From a virus: 24,876 nt of DNA. Made by a program: the position numbers and the translations under genes. The stretch is from IMG/VR virus record IMGVR_UViG_3300048091_000428, positions 1 to 24,876 of that record, one strand, 5' to 3'. Below are positions 14,647 through 22,525 of the stretch, one piece after another (within the stretch, counting starts at the first letter, position 1; each line of letters begins with the position of its first letter). Below the pieces are notes generated by a model. It was not told where the DNA came from, ran no database searches, and worked only from the letters and a program-made list of their open reading frames with translations.

Positions 14647-17600
14647 GCGGCGGCGTCAGAAAACTTGCCTCAATTGTAGTTGGTGCGGTCGTTGGCTTTG
14701 CACAGGGTGGGCCGTGGGGCGCCGTTGCAGGTGCGGCGCTGGCCTTCTATGCGGCCGAGCAGCAGGAAAAGCTCAACACCAAGTCGCCGCTGCGTGACAA
14801 CGAACCTTCGGCGCAGACCGTGCGATCGTCAAAAGCGCCCGTGCGCTTCATTCTCGGCCGCGTTTCAACCGGTGGCGTGCTGGTATGGGCGCAAGAGCAG
14901 GCCGGCGCACAAGGTGAGGGGGAATGGCTTCACCTCGTATACGTGCTGTGCGAAGGCGCGATCGATGCTCTGGAAAACATCTACCTCGGCGAGGAAGACA
15001 TCGGCTCGTTTGGCCCTTTGGCCACCTACGAACTTGTGGTGAACCCAACTCAGGTGAACGCGTTTCTGAAAGCCAACTGCCCAGACTGGAAGGACAGCCA
15101 GATCGGGCGCGGTCTGTCCTACGTGCGCGTTTCGCTTCAGTACAGTGCTGAGAAGTTTCCGTCCGGTATTCCCGACACCCGCTTCGTGGTTCGCGGTCGT
15201 AACGATATTTACGACCCGCGCAGCGGTACCGCCGGTTACAGCGCCAATACCGCGCTGCACTTGCTGTGGTTCCTTCGCAACCGTTGCGGTGTGCCTGATG
15301 ACGAGATCGTGTTCGAGACGTTCGCCAGTGGTGCCAACGTCTGCGATGAGGCGGTCACCAATGCCGACGGATCTGTCAGTCAGCGCTATCGAACTGCTTG
15401 CGTGATCGGCGCCGACGAACAACGCACCGGTGTCCTGCAGAAGTTGGAAGCCGCGTCTGGCGGACACCTGCTCCGCGTTGGCGGTCGATGGATGTTTCAG
15501 GCCGGTGCTTACTACGGCCCGTACGACTTCGAGATCACCGAGGACATGGTGATCGGCACCGTAACCGGCAGCACCGAGCCTACCAACGACTCGGCAATCA
15601 ACACCGTTCGAGGCACATTCATCGACCCGGAACAGTCTTGGACGGAGACGGACTATCCGGAAGTCAGCGTCGCAGAGTGGATTGTTGAGGACGGCGGAGA
15701 AGCAGCGGAAACGCTCACCTATTCGTATGTCACCGATCCTTACCAAGCCCAGCGTCTGGCAAACATGGAGCTCCGCCGGCGGCGGGCTGGCGGTGCGATC
15801 AGCATCCCGATGAACTTCGCTGGTTACAACTGCCGACCTGGTCGCGTGGTGCGCGTTAACCTGCCGTCGCTGAACATCCTTGGCGAGTTCATTGTCTCGG
15901 ACTGGTCGATGGGCGACAGCGAAGGCTGCACCGTTCAGGTCAAACAATACGAAGCCGCGATCTTCGGTGACGCCGTTGGCCAGCCCTATAACCCGATCGG
16001 CTTTATCAACCTGCCATCTGGTGGACTCGGCACTCCGACTGCGCTGACATGGGCGCAAGACACCACTGCCGAAGTGACACAGGGCGTGTTGTCGTGGATT
16101 CCGCCCTCCGGAATCGTGAAGGAATACATCGTAATCGTCCGTCAGGGTGCGACCGCAATTCAGTCGCACAACGTACCCGCAACGTCCACCGAGTGCGCGA
16201 TCAACGGCCTGCCCTCCGGCAATTACACGATGAGTGTGGCTGCAGTTGGGCCTATGGCACGCTCCGGCGAGGTAACGATCACCGTCAGCATCAACGGCCC
16301 GCCAATACCGGAAAGCTGCGTGGTGCAATCCTCGATCGACAGCATCGTCTTGATTCCGAGCAACTCTCAGACCGGGTTGAATGGCGGCACCTACGAATAC
16401 TTCTTCAGCACATCACCCACCGCGACCGCTGCACAGGCGGACTATCTAGGGCAGGGCCTTTCCTTCACCCATACCGGTCTTGGATTCTGGACGAATTATT
16501 ACTATTTCATCCGTTCATCGAACGCTTACGGGAAAAGTGCTTTTCTTTATGTGCCTGCGCAAACCTCCAACAATGTTTCGGCTTACTTGGCCGCGCTGGC
16601 CGGCAAGATTGAAAAAACGGAGCTTGGTCAGCACCTGAGTGATCGCATTGACTTGATCGACGGTGACGGGCCCGGCTCGGTGAATGAGCGCATAGGTGAG
16701 CTTCAGACCGAAATAGATAGCTTGGTGGACGCTCTGGTTTATGTTCCCACAGACGCCTATGTCAGGGACAACACAGTCCGGGTAGGGGATAACCTTTGGA
16801 CAGCGATTGCTGATGTGCCTGCGGCAGCCAACGGTTCAAATGCCCCGCCGAATCCGACCTACTGGGTTAACAGCGGTCAGTCGATCAGAACGGCAAATGC
16901 TTTGGCCGCGCAGGTCACCAAAAACACCGCCGACATTGTCACCGTTGACGGGAAAACCACAGCGACTGCAACTCAGCTTCAAGCGCTGAAAGCCTCGTCC
17001 CGTGATGACGATGGGGAAGGGGAGCTGGCCGATGCGTTAAAAGGCTGGGACTCGACCGCCAGCTTTGCACAGGAAGTGAAGACGACGGCTGAGCGGGACT
17101 TTGCGCAGACTCAGCGCATCACAACGATGGATTCGCGGGTTGGCAATAATGAATCGAAGATTGCCATTGTTGAAACGACTGTAGCGACCAACCAGGAATC
17201 GACCGCGCAGCAGTTTGCAACATTGACCGCTTCGGTTGGCAGTAATCAGGCCGCGATTCAGTCCGAGTCGACAGTCCGATCCAATGCTGACGGCGCGCTT
17301 TCAACTCGGATAGACACCGCACAAGTCACTGCCGATAACGCGTCGGCCGCGGTGCAGACGGTAAGTCAAGCGCAGGCGTCCACGGATGGAAAACTGTCGA
17401 CCATGTGGTCGGTGAAGATGCAGGTCGCCGCTGGTGGTCAGTACGTCGCGGCGGGTATTGGGCTTGGCATCGAAAATACCGGTGCTGGGCTGCAAAGCCA
17501 ATTCTTGGTCAGCGCGGATCGTTTCGCCATCGTGAACACCATTGCCGGCGGAGCCATCTCGGTTCCGTTCGCGGTGCAAGGCGGCCAGGTGTTCATGAAC

Positions 17601-17828
17601 TCTGCGTTTATCCAGGACGGCAGTATCACGATGCTGAAAATCGGTCAGTACCTGCAATCTGATAATTACGTTGCAGGTTCTCAGGGGTGGCGATTGGATA
17701 AGGCAGGAAATCTGGAGTTTAACGGCCCGGCGCCGGGAGGTGGCAGGCTGACCATGACCAACCGCGCCATCAAGGTCTACGACCAGAACGGCGTCAAACG
17801 GGTTCAATTGGGGGACTTGGACGCATGA
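14643..17828 (+). CDS. Central tail tip / host specificity protein (gpJ-like)
   Basis: A 1061 aa protein, the large tip protein that closes the tail tube and carries receptor-contact domains. The N-terminus has a Gly/Ala-rich membrane-like segment (residues 8-36) as in gpJ relatives. The core from about residue 65 (VRFILGRVSTGGVLVWAQ onward) is the hub domain. A fibronectin type III-like domain lies at about 460-555. A carbohydrate-binding-like motif with aromatic Trp/Tyr spacing (DNTVRVGDNLWTAIADVP, then TYWVNSGQS) lies near 700-745. A helical repeat region follows at 750-900, and a DUF1983-type C-terminus closes the protein (WSVKMQVAAGGQYVAAGIGLG to the end). The 1061 aa length is close to lambda gpJ (1132 aa). 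It is translationally coupled on both sides. Confidence 0.9.
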   Translation: MSGGVRKLASIVVGAVVGFAQGGPWGAVAGAALAFYAAEQQEKLNTKSPLRDNEPSAQTVRSSKAPVRFILGRVSTGGVLVWAQEQAGAQGEGEWLHLVYVLCEGAIDALENIYLGEEDIGSFGPLATYELVVNPTQVNAFLKANCPDWKDSQIGRGLSYVRVSLQYSAEKFPSGIPDTRFVVRGRNDIYDPRSGTAGYSANTALHLLWFLRNRCGVPDDEIVFETFASGANVCDEAVTNADGSVSQRYRTACVIGADEQRTGVLQKLEAASGGHLLRVGGRWMFQAGAYYGPYDFEITEDMVIGTVTGSTEPTNDSAINTVRGTFIDPEQSWTETDYPEVSVAEWIVEDGGEAAETLTYSYVTDPYQAQRLANMELRRRRAGGAISIPMNFAGYNCRPGRVVRVNLPSLNILGEFIVSDWSMGDSEGCTVQVKQYEAAIFGDAVGQPYNPIGFINLPSGGLGTPTALTWAQDTTAEVTQGVLSWIPPSGIVKEYIVIVRQGATAIQSHNVPATSTECAINGLPSGNYTMSVAAVGPMARSGEVTITVSINGPPIPESCVVQSSIDSIVLIPSNSQTGLNGGTYEYFFSTSPTATAAQADYLGQGLSFTHTGLGFWTNYYYFIRSSNAYGKSAFLYVPAQTSNNVSAYLAALAGKIEKTELGQHLSDRIDLIDGDGPGSVNERIGELQTEIDSLVDALVYVPTDAYVRDNTVRVGDNLWTAIADVPAAANGSNAPPNPTYWVNSGQSIRTANALAAQVTKNTADIVTVDGKTTATATQLQALKASSRDDDGEGELADALKGWDSTASFAQEVKTTAERDFAQTQRITTMDSRVGNNESKIAIVETTVATNQESTAQQFATLTASVGSNQAAIQSESTVRSNADGALSTRIDTAQVTADNASAAVQTVSQAQASTDGKLSTMWSVKMQVAAGGQYVAAGIGLGIENTGAGLQSQFLVSADRFAIVNTIAGGAISVPFAVQGGQVFMNSAFIQDGSITMLKIGQYLQSDNYVAGSQGWRLDKAGNLEFNGPAPGGGRLTMTNRAIKVYDQNGVKRVQLGDLDA

Positions 17829-18145
17829 GTTACGGCGTACGGATGTGGGGTGCTGATGGCGTTTTACAGTTCAACACTGACACAGCCACTTGGCGAATAG
17901 TGCTGTCGGCCGTTGTGTCTTTTGCAGGGCAAGGAAAATCAACTCAGCAATATTTGTTGCCTGGTTGTAATCCAGGCAACACAACGGCTGTGGTACTCCC
18001 AATTGGCCCTTCAGCAGATTCTGATCGCCAACTCGAAACAGAAGTTTCAGACGGTGTTATATACGTTAGAAACTTCATAAACGGTTATGCAGCTTCGATG
18101 GTTTCTAATAGCACAATGAGGCTCGTAGTGATGAGGTGGTATTAA
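17825..18145 (+). CDS. Small tip-associated protein (DUF6453-like)
   Basis: A 106 aa protein beginning MSYGVRMWGADGVLQFNTDT, an opening seen in small phage proteins that follow the gpJ gene (a Gly-Val-x-x-Trp segment with a Gly-Val-x-x-x-Asp-Thr segment). The rest is predicted beta strands. It overlaps the gpJ-like gene by four bases and is overlapped by the next gene at its TAATG stop. Probably part of the distal tip or of its host-recognition layer; the exact function is not known. Base composition becomes more AT-rich from this gene onward. Confidence 0.6.
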   Translation: MSYGVRMWGADGVLQFNTDTATWRIVLSAVVSFAGQGKSTQQYLLPGCNPGNTTAVVLPIGPSADSDRQLETEVSDGVIYVRNFINGYAASMVSNSTMRLVVMRWY

Positions 18146-18810
18146 TGGCAGGCTTTGGATTTTCCGCTGTCAACGATGCCGGTATAGTTTCAATTGACTC
18201 TGAGTTTTCCCGACTATGTGTTATGCAGTCTGGCAGATATGCGGGTGTTTCAGGAGTGGCCCGTGTAACGTTTAGTCCCGCGATAACAACTCAAGAGCCA
18301 CCGCTTATGTTCCTTCGTCCAGATAATAACGGGGCGCTTGTCAATATAGGCTGCGGTCTTTTGGGCTCGCCGGGAAACTGGACGGGGATGAATATAATTG
18401 GGCCTACGAACTATAACCCTGCTGGGAAATACTTCATCGGGAGCTTTTCCCCTTCGCCCACGGCCAGTTTCGGTCTAAGGCTCTGGGATGGCACGACCAA
18501 ATTGATTTTTGACAGCGGAATGCCATCCGCAATATTTACACGGTTCTATCAAAACTGGACTTATGTAAGATCGACTACAGATGCTCAGGGGTTCGTCACG
18601 AACTGGTATTCATCTCCTTTCAGTTCTTCTGTTGATGAGTACCTATTAGTAAATAGTGGAGGTATGCGGTTATTGTCCGGCGATAACATAGGTCGTATTG
18701 GTGGTATTGTTTATGACTTTTCACTATCCCAGCTCTGGTTCACCACCCGCGCTCTAAATAATCCATACGCGTTTTCGTTGCCTGCGGTTTTCGCAAAAAT
18801 ATCAGCTTGA
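18145..18810 (+). CDS. Tail tip/receptor-region protein, function unknown
   Basis: A 221 aa protein of Gly, Ser, Asn and aromatic-rich beta strands (GFGFSAVNDAGIVSIDSEFS, ending YDFSLSQLWFTTRALNNPY). It has no signal peptide, membrane segment or catalytic motif. The start at 18145 is chosen because GAGG lies 7 bases upstream and the ATG overlaps the preceding TAA; a GTG at 18136 would add three residues. It lies between the gpJ-associated gene and the fibre gene, so a structural part of the tip is likely. Its AT-rich codons (many ATA, TAT, AAT) contrast with those of the tail genes upstream, which is usual for exchangeable receptor-binding modules. Confidence 0.55.
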   Translation: MAGFGFSAVNDAGIVSIDSEFSRLCVMQSGRYAGVSGVARVTFSPAITTQEPPLMFLRPDNNGALVNIGCGLLGSPGNWTGMNIIGPTNYNPAGKYFIGSFSPSPTASFGLRLWDGTTKLIFDSGMPSAIFTRFYQNWTYVRSTTDAQGFVTNWYSSPFSSSVDEYLLVNSGGMRLLSGDNIGRIGGIVYDFSLSQLWFTTRALNNPYAFSLPAVFAKISA

Positions 18811-18829
18811 TAACTAATGGGAGAAAATA

Positions 18830-19888
18830 ATGCCATGGCATAGACAGGGCACGATTTCTGTCGCCCAAAATTCGAACGTCGTGACGGGGGTAAATACTGC
18901 ATTTGCCGCGAACACTCGCATCGGTGATGCGTTTATCGGGCCGGACGGGCGTCAGTACGAACTCGGAAACGTTGCAAGCGACACGGTCATCTCAATCATC
19001 CCACCCTATATCGGCCCGACTGTCTCCGGTGCTGGTTACGCTATAACGCCGATTCAGGGTTACCAGAAAGGGCTGGCCGATCAGGTGCGCAGCTGGGTAA
19101 ACAGCTACGGCTCCAAAATGGCGGCGCTCGGCACCACTGGTAACTACGACGTGCTTCCACTCTCGAAGGGTGGTACGGGGGTTGCTGCGAACACAGGCCC
19201 AGAAGTCGTGGCTGCCATTGGCGCACTGCCGGTCGGTGCTGGCGGCATTCTAGGAGATGCCCGGTTCTTCTCGGGAAACATCGATTCGGTGGCAGCTGTT
19301 CCCAAAGGACGTTGCTTTGTCAGCTCAGCAACGGGCGGCACCAAGCCACCCGGGTATTCCTTCGGATTGCTCGACACGATATCGGCCGAGGCTAATCAGG
19401 GCGCCCATCAAACTTTCCATGTTGTCGACGGTGTGGCTGGTGGCGGAACGCTGAAAACATTTCATCGAGATCAATATGGCACCGGTGCGTTTGGCCCTTG
19501 GCGCATGGATTACCGTTCCAACAACATCATTGGAGCAGTCACAGCAGAATCCGGCGGTAACGGTGCACTCATTGAGTATGGAAGCAATGCGAATGGCAGA
19601 TACACGAAGTTTGTAGGTGGGCTCATGATTTGTGAAACCACTCCGGTGACTTTGTTGGCAGGGGCAGGGGGCGTGACCGGGGGAAACATCACTCTACCGG
19701 CCACCTTTATCAGCGCTGTTTTTACACCACTGATTTCAGGAGCTGCTGCTACGAGCAATGATCACTACGGGTTTATTTCGGTGACCCCAATCAGCACCTC
19801 AGCGGTTGCTTGGGTATTTCGAAACGGTGCTATTCAGCAAAACATATCCGGTGTGAAGGTTTTAGCTATCGGCAGGTGGACTGTATGA
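18830..19888 (+). CDS. Tail fibre protein
   Basis: A 352 aa probable side or tip fibre. The N-terminal 80 residues (WHRQGTISVAQNSNVVTGVN, then GDAFIGPDGRQYELGNVASD, then a Pro-Pro-Tyr-x-Gly turn) form the attachment domain typical of Pseudomonas and enterobacterial phage fibres. A Leu-Ser-Lys-Gly-Gly-Thr-Gly motif near residue 112 is the usual repeat preceding a fibre shaft. The C-terminal half is Gly- and Thr-rich beta sequence that would trimerise and bind a surface glycan. GGGAG precedes the ATG. The last codons overlap the following small gene, a typical fibre-chaperone arrangement. Confidence 0.75.
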   Translation: MPWHRQGTISVAQNSNVVTGVNTAFAANTRIGDAFIGPDGRQYELGNVASDTVISIIPPYIGPTVSGAGYAITPIQGYQKGLADQVRSWVNSYGSKMAALGTTGNYDVLPLSKGGTGVAANTGPEVVAAIGALPVGAGGILGDARFFSGNIDSVAAVPKGRCFVSSATGGTKPPGYSFGLLDTISAEANQGAHQTFHVVDGVAGGGTLKTFHRDQYGTGAFGPWRMDYRSNNIIGAVTAESGGNGALIEYGSNANGRYTKFVGGLMICETTPVTLLAGAGGVTGGNITLPATFISAVFTPLISGAAATSNDHYGFISVTPISTSAVAWVFRNGAIQQNISGVKVLAIGRWTV

Positions 19889-20214
19889 ATATTTTTCTCT
19901 CTCCCGTTCGCAGTGATGCGTCGCTCACTCTGGAAAAATCCGGAAACACGATTACTTTGAATGGCGAAGAATTCGATTTTTCAAGAATGAATGATGGAGA
20001 TTTTTTGCCCAAAAGAGCGATCCGTTCCACTTGGTTCACAGAAGATGTGAAGTGTGTCGAAGGCGTACTGGTGCTTACCCTCATGCTGCCTCTGCCGGCA
20101 AATTACAGCCAGGAACAGGCGTTCCCGCAACCGTTGCTTGATGTGCAAGAGGGGAAGGTGTTTTTACCTCAACCATTGACTGAGCTGAGCCTCTCAGAGG
20201 GACATGCGTCATGA
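19885..20214 (+). CDS. Small protein after tail fibre (fibre-associated)
   Basis: A 109 aa protein (MNIFLSPVRSDASLTLEKSG at its start), beta-rich in the first 50 residues and Pro/Leu-rich afterwards (MLPLPANYSQEQAFPQPLLD). The start at 19885 overlaps the fibre stop in ATGA and follows AGGTGG. Similar small genes lie between fibre and fibre-assembly genes in other Pseudomonas phages. It may fold onto the fibre or assist in its assembly; no specific domain is recognised. Confidence 0.5.
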   Translation: MNIFLSPVRSDASLTLEKSGNTITLNGEEFDFSRMNDGDFLPKRAIRSTWFTEDVKCVEGVLVLTLMLPLPANYSQEQAFPQPLLDVQEGKVFLPQPLTELSLSEGHAS

Positions 20215-20537
20215 ATATCGATTGGGATCAGCTTGTGACCAAAGCTATGAGAGAAGCCGCAGCGGCGGCTGAAACGCTGACAAAGGCGAAAGCGGACATT
20301 GCCCATCATGACGCCACAGCTGCAGCGCAAATACTAGGGATCCAAGACCGTATCGATACCCTCGGTTATGGCTTAGATTCAGGGAAAGCGACTTCTGAGG
20401 ATGAGGCAGAGCGAGCCGAACTGATTGGTGTTCTCAAGGCATGGAAGGCCTATAAGTTTGAGCTTGGCAACGTCTCAAAGCAGGCCAGTTGGCCGGAATC
20501 CTTCCTGTTACCGGAGCAGCCTACGTCACCCGCGTAA
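20211..20537 (+). CDS. Tail fibre assembly chaperone-like protein
   Basis: A 108 aa protein with an N-terminal Ala/Lys/Glu helix (residues 10-35) and a C-terminal block (LIGVLKAWKAYKFELGNVSK, then WPESFLLPEQP). The last block matches the ending of caudoviral fibre assembly proteins, where a Leu-x-x-Trp-x-x-Tyr-x-x-x-Leu helix is followed by a Trp-Pro-x-x-Pro tail. Such proteins help fibre trimers fold and are not always kept in the virion. It overlaps the upstream gene by four bases. It is shorter than the full-length family because the N-terminal domain is missing. Confidence 0.6.
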   Translation: MNIDWDQLVTKAMREAAAAAETLTKAKADIAHHDATAAAQILGIQDRIDTLGYGLDSGKATSEDEAERAELIGVLKAWKAYKFELGNVSKQASWPESFLLPEQPTSPA

Positions 20538-20549
20538 ACTGGTATATTC

Positions 20550-20568
20550 GCCCCTCAGAATTGGGGGC
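20550..20568 (+). promoter_or_regulatory. Hairpin covering the ribosome binding site of the acyltransferase gene
   Basis: GCCCC (20550-20554) pairs with GGGGC (20564-20568), four bases before the ATG at 20572. The 3' strand holds the only G-rich sequence that could act as Shine-Dalgarno. If the hairpin forms, translation would be reduced. It could equally be a weak end-of-operon hairpin for the fibre genes; there is no T-tract. Confidence 0.35.
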
Positions 20569-20571
20569 TGC

Positions 20572-21585
20572 ATGGCGAGAAGATTTCAGGGCGCGGATGG
20601 TATTAGGGCATCGGCTTGTTTGATCGTATTGGTGCTGCATTCGGTGGTGCTTTTATATCAAGGCTTGGACGGGTACCTCATCGGTCTGCCCAAAATAGGC
20701 GTTTGGATTTTTTTCGTCCTGAGCGCATTTTTATTAACGTGTAAGTTTGAAAGTGATGGGTTTACCCCTAAAGTACTAGGCGCATATACAGTTGGCAGGG
20801 TGTTGCGCATATTACCGCTGTATATTCTTTTTGTGTGCTTATATCGTTATGCGGGCACGGCTGGTATCGATACCGATAGCGACCTATGGCAGGCAATGAG
20901 TCTGCAGACTGGTTACAGTCATCTATGGACGATTCCTGTAGAGTTTAAATACTATCTGTTCCTTCCTTTTGTGGCTTTCTTTGCAATTTGGTGCCGAAAA
21001 AGAATGGGCGATACGGCGGCGATTATTGCGGGCCTAATGTTGGTTATATTACAGCAGCTCGTTTGGCCCTACTGGCATACCCCAGTGGGTACCGCCGATG
21101 TTCGCTGGTATTTTTCCTGTTTCACAATTGGCACGTTTGCCGCTGTTCTGTTCCCCGTGCTAGAAAGATCAGTCAGTGGCAAGAGGGCTGATATGCTGGT
21201 GACTATCTTGATGGTTTCCATTATTTTCATCAGTCCTTACGTTCAATTCAAATTGTTCGGAGTGGAACCGAACGATTACCTGGTTAATAAGTTTGTATTT
21301 CTGAGTTTTGGTTGCGCGCTATTAACGGTATTTCTAATCAATGGTGCGGGCTTCTACGGGCGCTTATTTATGACTAGGCCGTTTGTAATGATCGGGCGGT
21401 GGAGTTATTCGATCTATCTTGTGCATTGGTTGGTGATTGTCAAGATTTCGGAATTTTTATCGTTCAGCTTGTTGGGGGTGTTGATTTCAATTGGACTCTC
21501 AATATTGGCTGGTGCGATCATCCATTACGCGATAGAGCAGCCTTTAGAGAAATTTCGTCATAAAGTTATGAGAAAACTTACATAA
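20572..21585 (+). CDS. Membrane acyltransferase (Acyltransferase_3 / OafA-like)
   Basis: A 337 aa integral membrane protein with about ten hydrophobic segments. The N-terminus carries the family signature: Arg-4 (RFQGADGIRASACLIVLVLH), Asp-Gly-Ile-Arg, and a conserved His at residue 22. The later SHLWTIPVEFKYYLFLPF block is the Trp-Thr/Ser-Ile/Leu-x-Val-Glu motif, and GRWSYSIYLVHWLVIVK is the C-terminal signature. Such enzymes O-acetylate lipopolysaccharide, often the O-antigen, and in prophages they change the host serotype and block adsorption of related phages. It sits between the fibre cassette and endolysin, is AT-rich, and is followed by its own terminator, so it is an acquired conversion gene. 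The substrate is inferred. The ATG at 20572 is the first start that does not overlap the preceding gene. Confidence 0.85.
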   Translation: MARRFQGADGIRASACLIVLVLHSVVLLYQGLDGYLIGLPKIGVWIFFVLSAFLLTCKFESDGFTPKVLGAYTVGRVLRILPLYILFVCLYRYAGTAGIDTDSDLWQAMSLQTGYSHLWTIPVEFKYYLFLPFVAFFAIWCRKRMGDTAAIIAGLMLVILQQLVWPYWHTPVGTADVRWYFSCFTIGTFAAVLFPVLERSVSGKRADMLVTILMVSIIFISPYVQFKLFGVEPNDYLVNKFVFLSFGCALLTVFLINGAGFYGRLFMTRPFVMIGRWSYSIYLVHWLVIVKISEFLSFSLLGVLISIGLSILAGAIIHYAIEQPLEKFRHKVMRKLT

Positions 21586-21603
21586 GTTATTTATTTCGAA
21601 TCA

Positions 21604-21629
21604 GCCCGCTACTCGCGGGCTTTTTTTTT
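21604..21629 (+). terminator. Strong intrinsic terminator after the acyltransferase gene
   Basis: A six-pair GCCCGC/GCGGGC stem with a TACTC loop is followed by nine T residues. It lies 18 bases after the acyltransferase stop and just before the endolysin ribosome binding site. Confidence 0.85.
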
Positions 21630-21644
21630 GCCTGGAGAAAAGTG

Positions 21645-22067
21645 ATGAATGCAACCGAAAAAGACCGCGACATCCTCGCCCGAACGTTGTGGGGTGAGGC
21701 GCGCGGCGAAAGTCTGGCTGGCCAGATCGCCGTGGCCTGGACAGTTCGAAACCGCGTGTTTGATGGAAAGGAGAAGTCGTGGTGGGGGGAGGGGTATGCG
21801 GGCGTGTGCCAGAAACCGTACCAGTTCAGCTGCTGGAACAAGAACGATCCAAACTACCAGTTCCTGATCGGCGTGAAGCAAATCCCGTTTCGCGAGCTGG
21901 CACAGGCTCGTATCGCCGCTGACCAAGTGATTGACGGCAAGGTGCCGGATCCCACTGGAGGTGCCACACACTATTACGCGACAAGCATCAAGGCGCCGGC
22001 ATGGTCGCTGAAGGCAAAACAAACCCTGAAGTTGGGCGGTCACGTCTTCTTCAAGGATGTGCCTTGA
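21645..22067 (+). CDS. Endolysin, SleB-type cell wall hydrolase (Hydrolase_2)
   Basis: A 140 aa hydrolase that would cleave peptidoglycan at the end of the lytic cycle. It contains LWGEARGESLAGQIAVAWTV near residue 15, where the Glu of GEARGE is the catalytic acid, followed by a Val-x-Asn-Arg segment, a Tyr-Gln-Phe-Ser-Cys-Trp block and a C-terminal Gly-Gly-His-x-Phe-Phe motif. All are hallmarks of the SleB/CwlJ-like family. There is no signal peptide or membrane segment, so export would need a separate holin. GGAG lies 7 bases before the ATG at 21645; a GTG directly upstream is possible. No holin gene lies immediately next to it. Confidence 0.85.
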   Translation: MNATEKDRDILARTLWGEARGESLAGQIAVAWTVRNRVFDGKEKSWWGEGYAGVCQKPYQFSCWNKNDPNYQFLIGVKQIPFRELAQARIAADQVIDGKVPDPTGGATHYYATSIKAPAWSLKAKQTLKLGGHVFFKDVP

Positions 22068-22215
22068 ATTTCGTGGCATTCAACCCGTACGCGCCTGACT
22101 TGATCCCGCTCATGCTTGACGAATTATCGCCATCCCCGACAGCGGGGGCCGGGGGGATCGAGCTGCAGGCGCTGTCGAGTGTATGTACGTGAAATCTCCA
22201 CCTAGTACTGCACCT

Positions 22216-22244
22216 TTGTCTTCGCAATGGCAAACTCCTATTTT
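22216..22244 (+). promoter_or_regulatory. Candidate sigma-70 promoter for the lipoprotein gene
   Basis: TTGTCT (22216-22221) and TATTTT (22239-22244) are separated by 17 bases; each matches the consensus at four of six positions. Transcription would start near 22251, at the Shine-Dalgarno GGGAG, leaving a very short leader before the ATG at 22261. Independent expression in the lysogen is suggested but not shown. Confidence 0.35.
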
Positions 22245-22260
22245 TCTTGTGGGAGCTACC

Positions 22261-22518
22261 ATGAAGATTCTGCTTTCGGGCGTTCTGATGCTGCTAGTTG
22301 CTGGATGCTCTAACCACCCAATGGAATGTGCACTCGGGACTCCACGGGCTGATTGTTTGCCAGGAACAAATGGTTACGCTGAGCGTCAGAGGCGTGCAAA
22401 CAACGTCGAAGCCGGTGAGGCAGCTAAGACCGCAGCTGACGATGCGAAATGTCGATCCTACGGGGCGACGCCAGGTACTGATGCTTATGTGAATTGTCGG
22501 GTTCAACTCGACAAGTGA
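22261..22518 (+). CDS. Small lipoprotein (moron), function unknown
   Basis: An 85 aa precursor with a lipoprotein signal peptide (MKILLSGVLMLLVAGC). Lipobox LVAGC puts the modified cysteine at position 16, and the following Ser suggests outer-membrane sorting. The mature part of 70 residues has four more cysteines (23, 32, 64, 79), which could form two disulfides. The C-terminal pattern DAKCRSYGATPGTDAYVNCR, then Leu, is a small domain common in proteobacterial lipoproteins and exported proteins, of unknown role. It is not proline-rich and is not nested in another frame, so it does not look like an Rz1 spanin. The start follows GGGAG; a longer upstream reading frame would lose the signal sequence and is rejected. 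Confidence 0.7.
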   Translation: MKILLSGVLMLLVAGCSNHPMECALGTPRADCLPGTNGYAERQRRANNVEAGEAAKTAADDAKCRSYGATPGTDAYVNCRVQLDK

Positions 22519-22525
22519 CTCAACT

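Noticed and set aside
14865-16328. 487-codon minus-strand frame under the gpJ-like gene
   Set aside because: Its length comes from antisense of GC-rich codons. The protein is rich in His, Arg and Val without domains, and the sense gene is firmly identified.
22064-22192. A 42-codon frame from TTG overlapping the endolysin stop
   Set aside because: There is an AAGGA upstream and TTGA coupling is possible, but the peptide has no membrane span, signal or family resemblance, so support is too weak.
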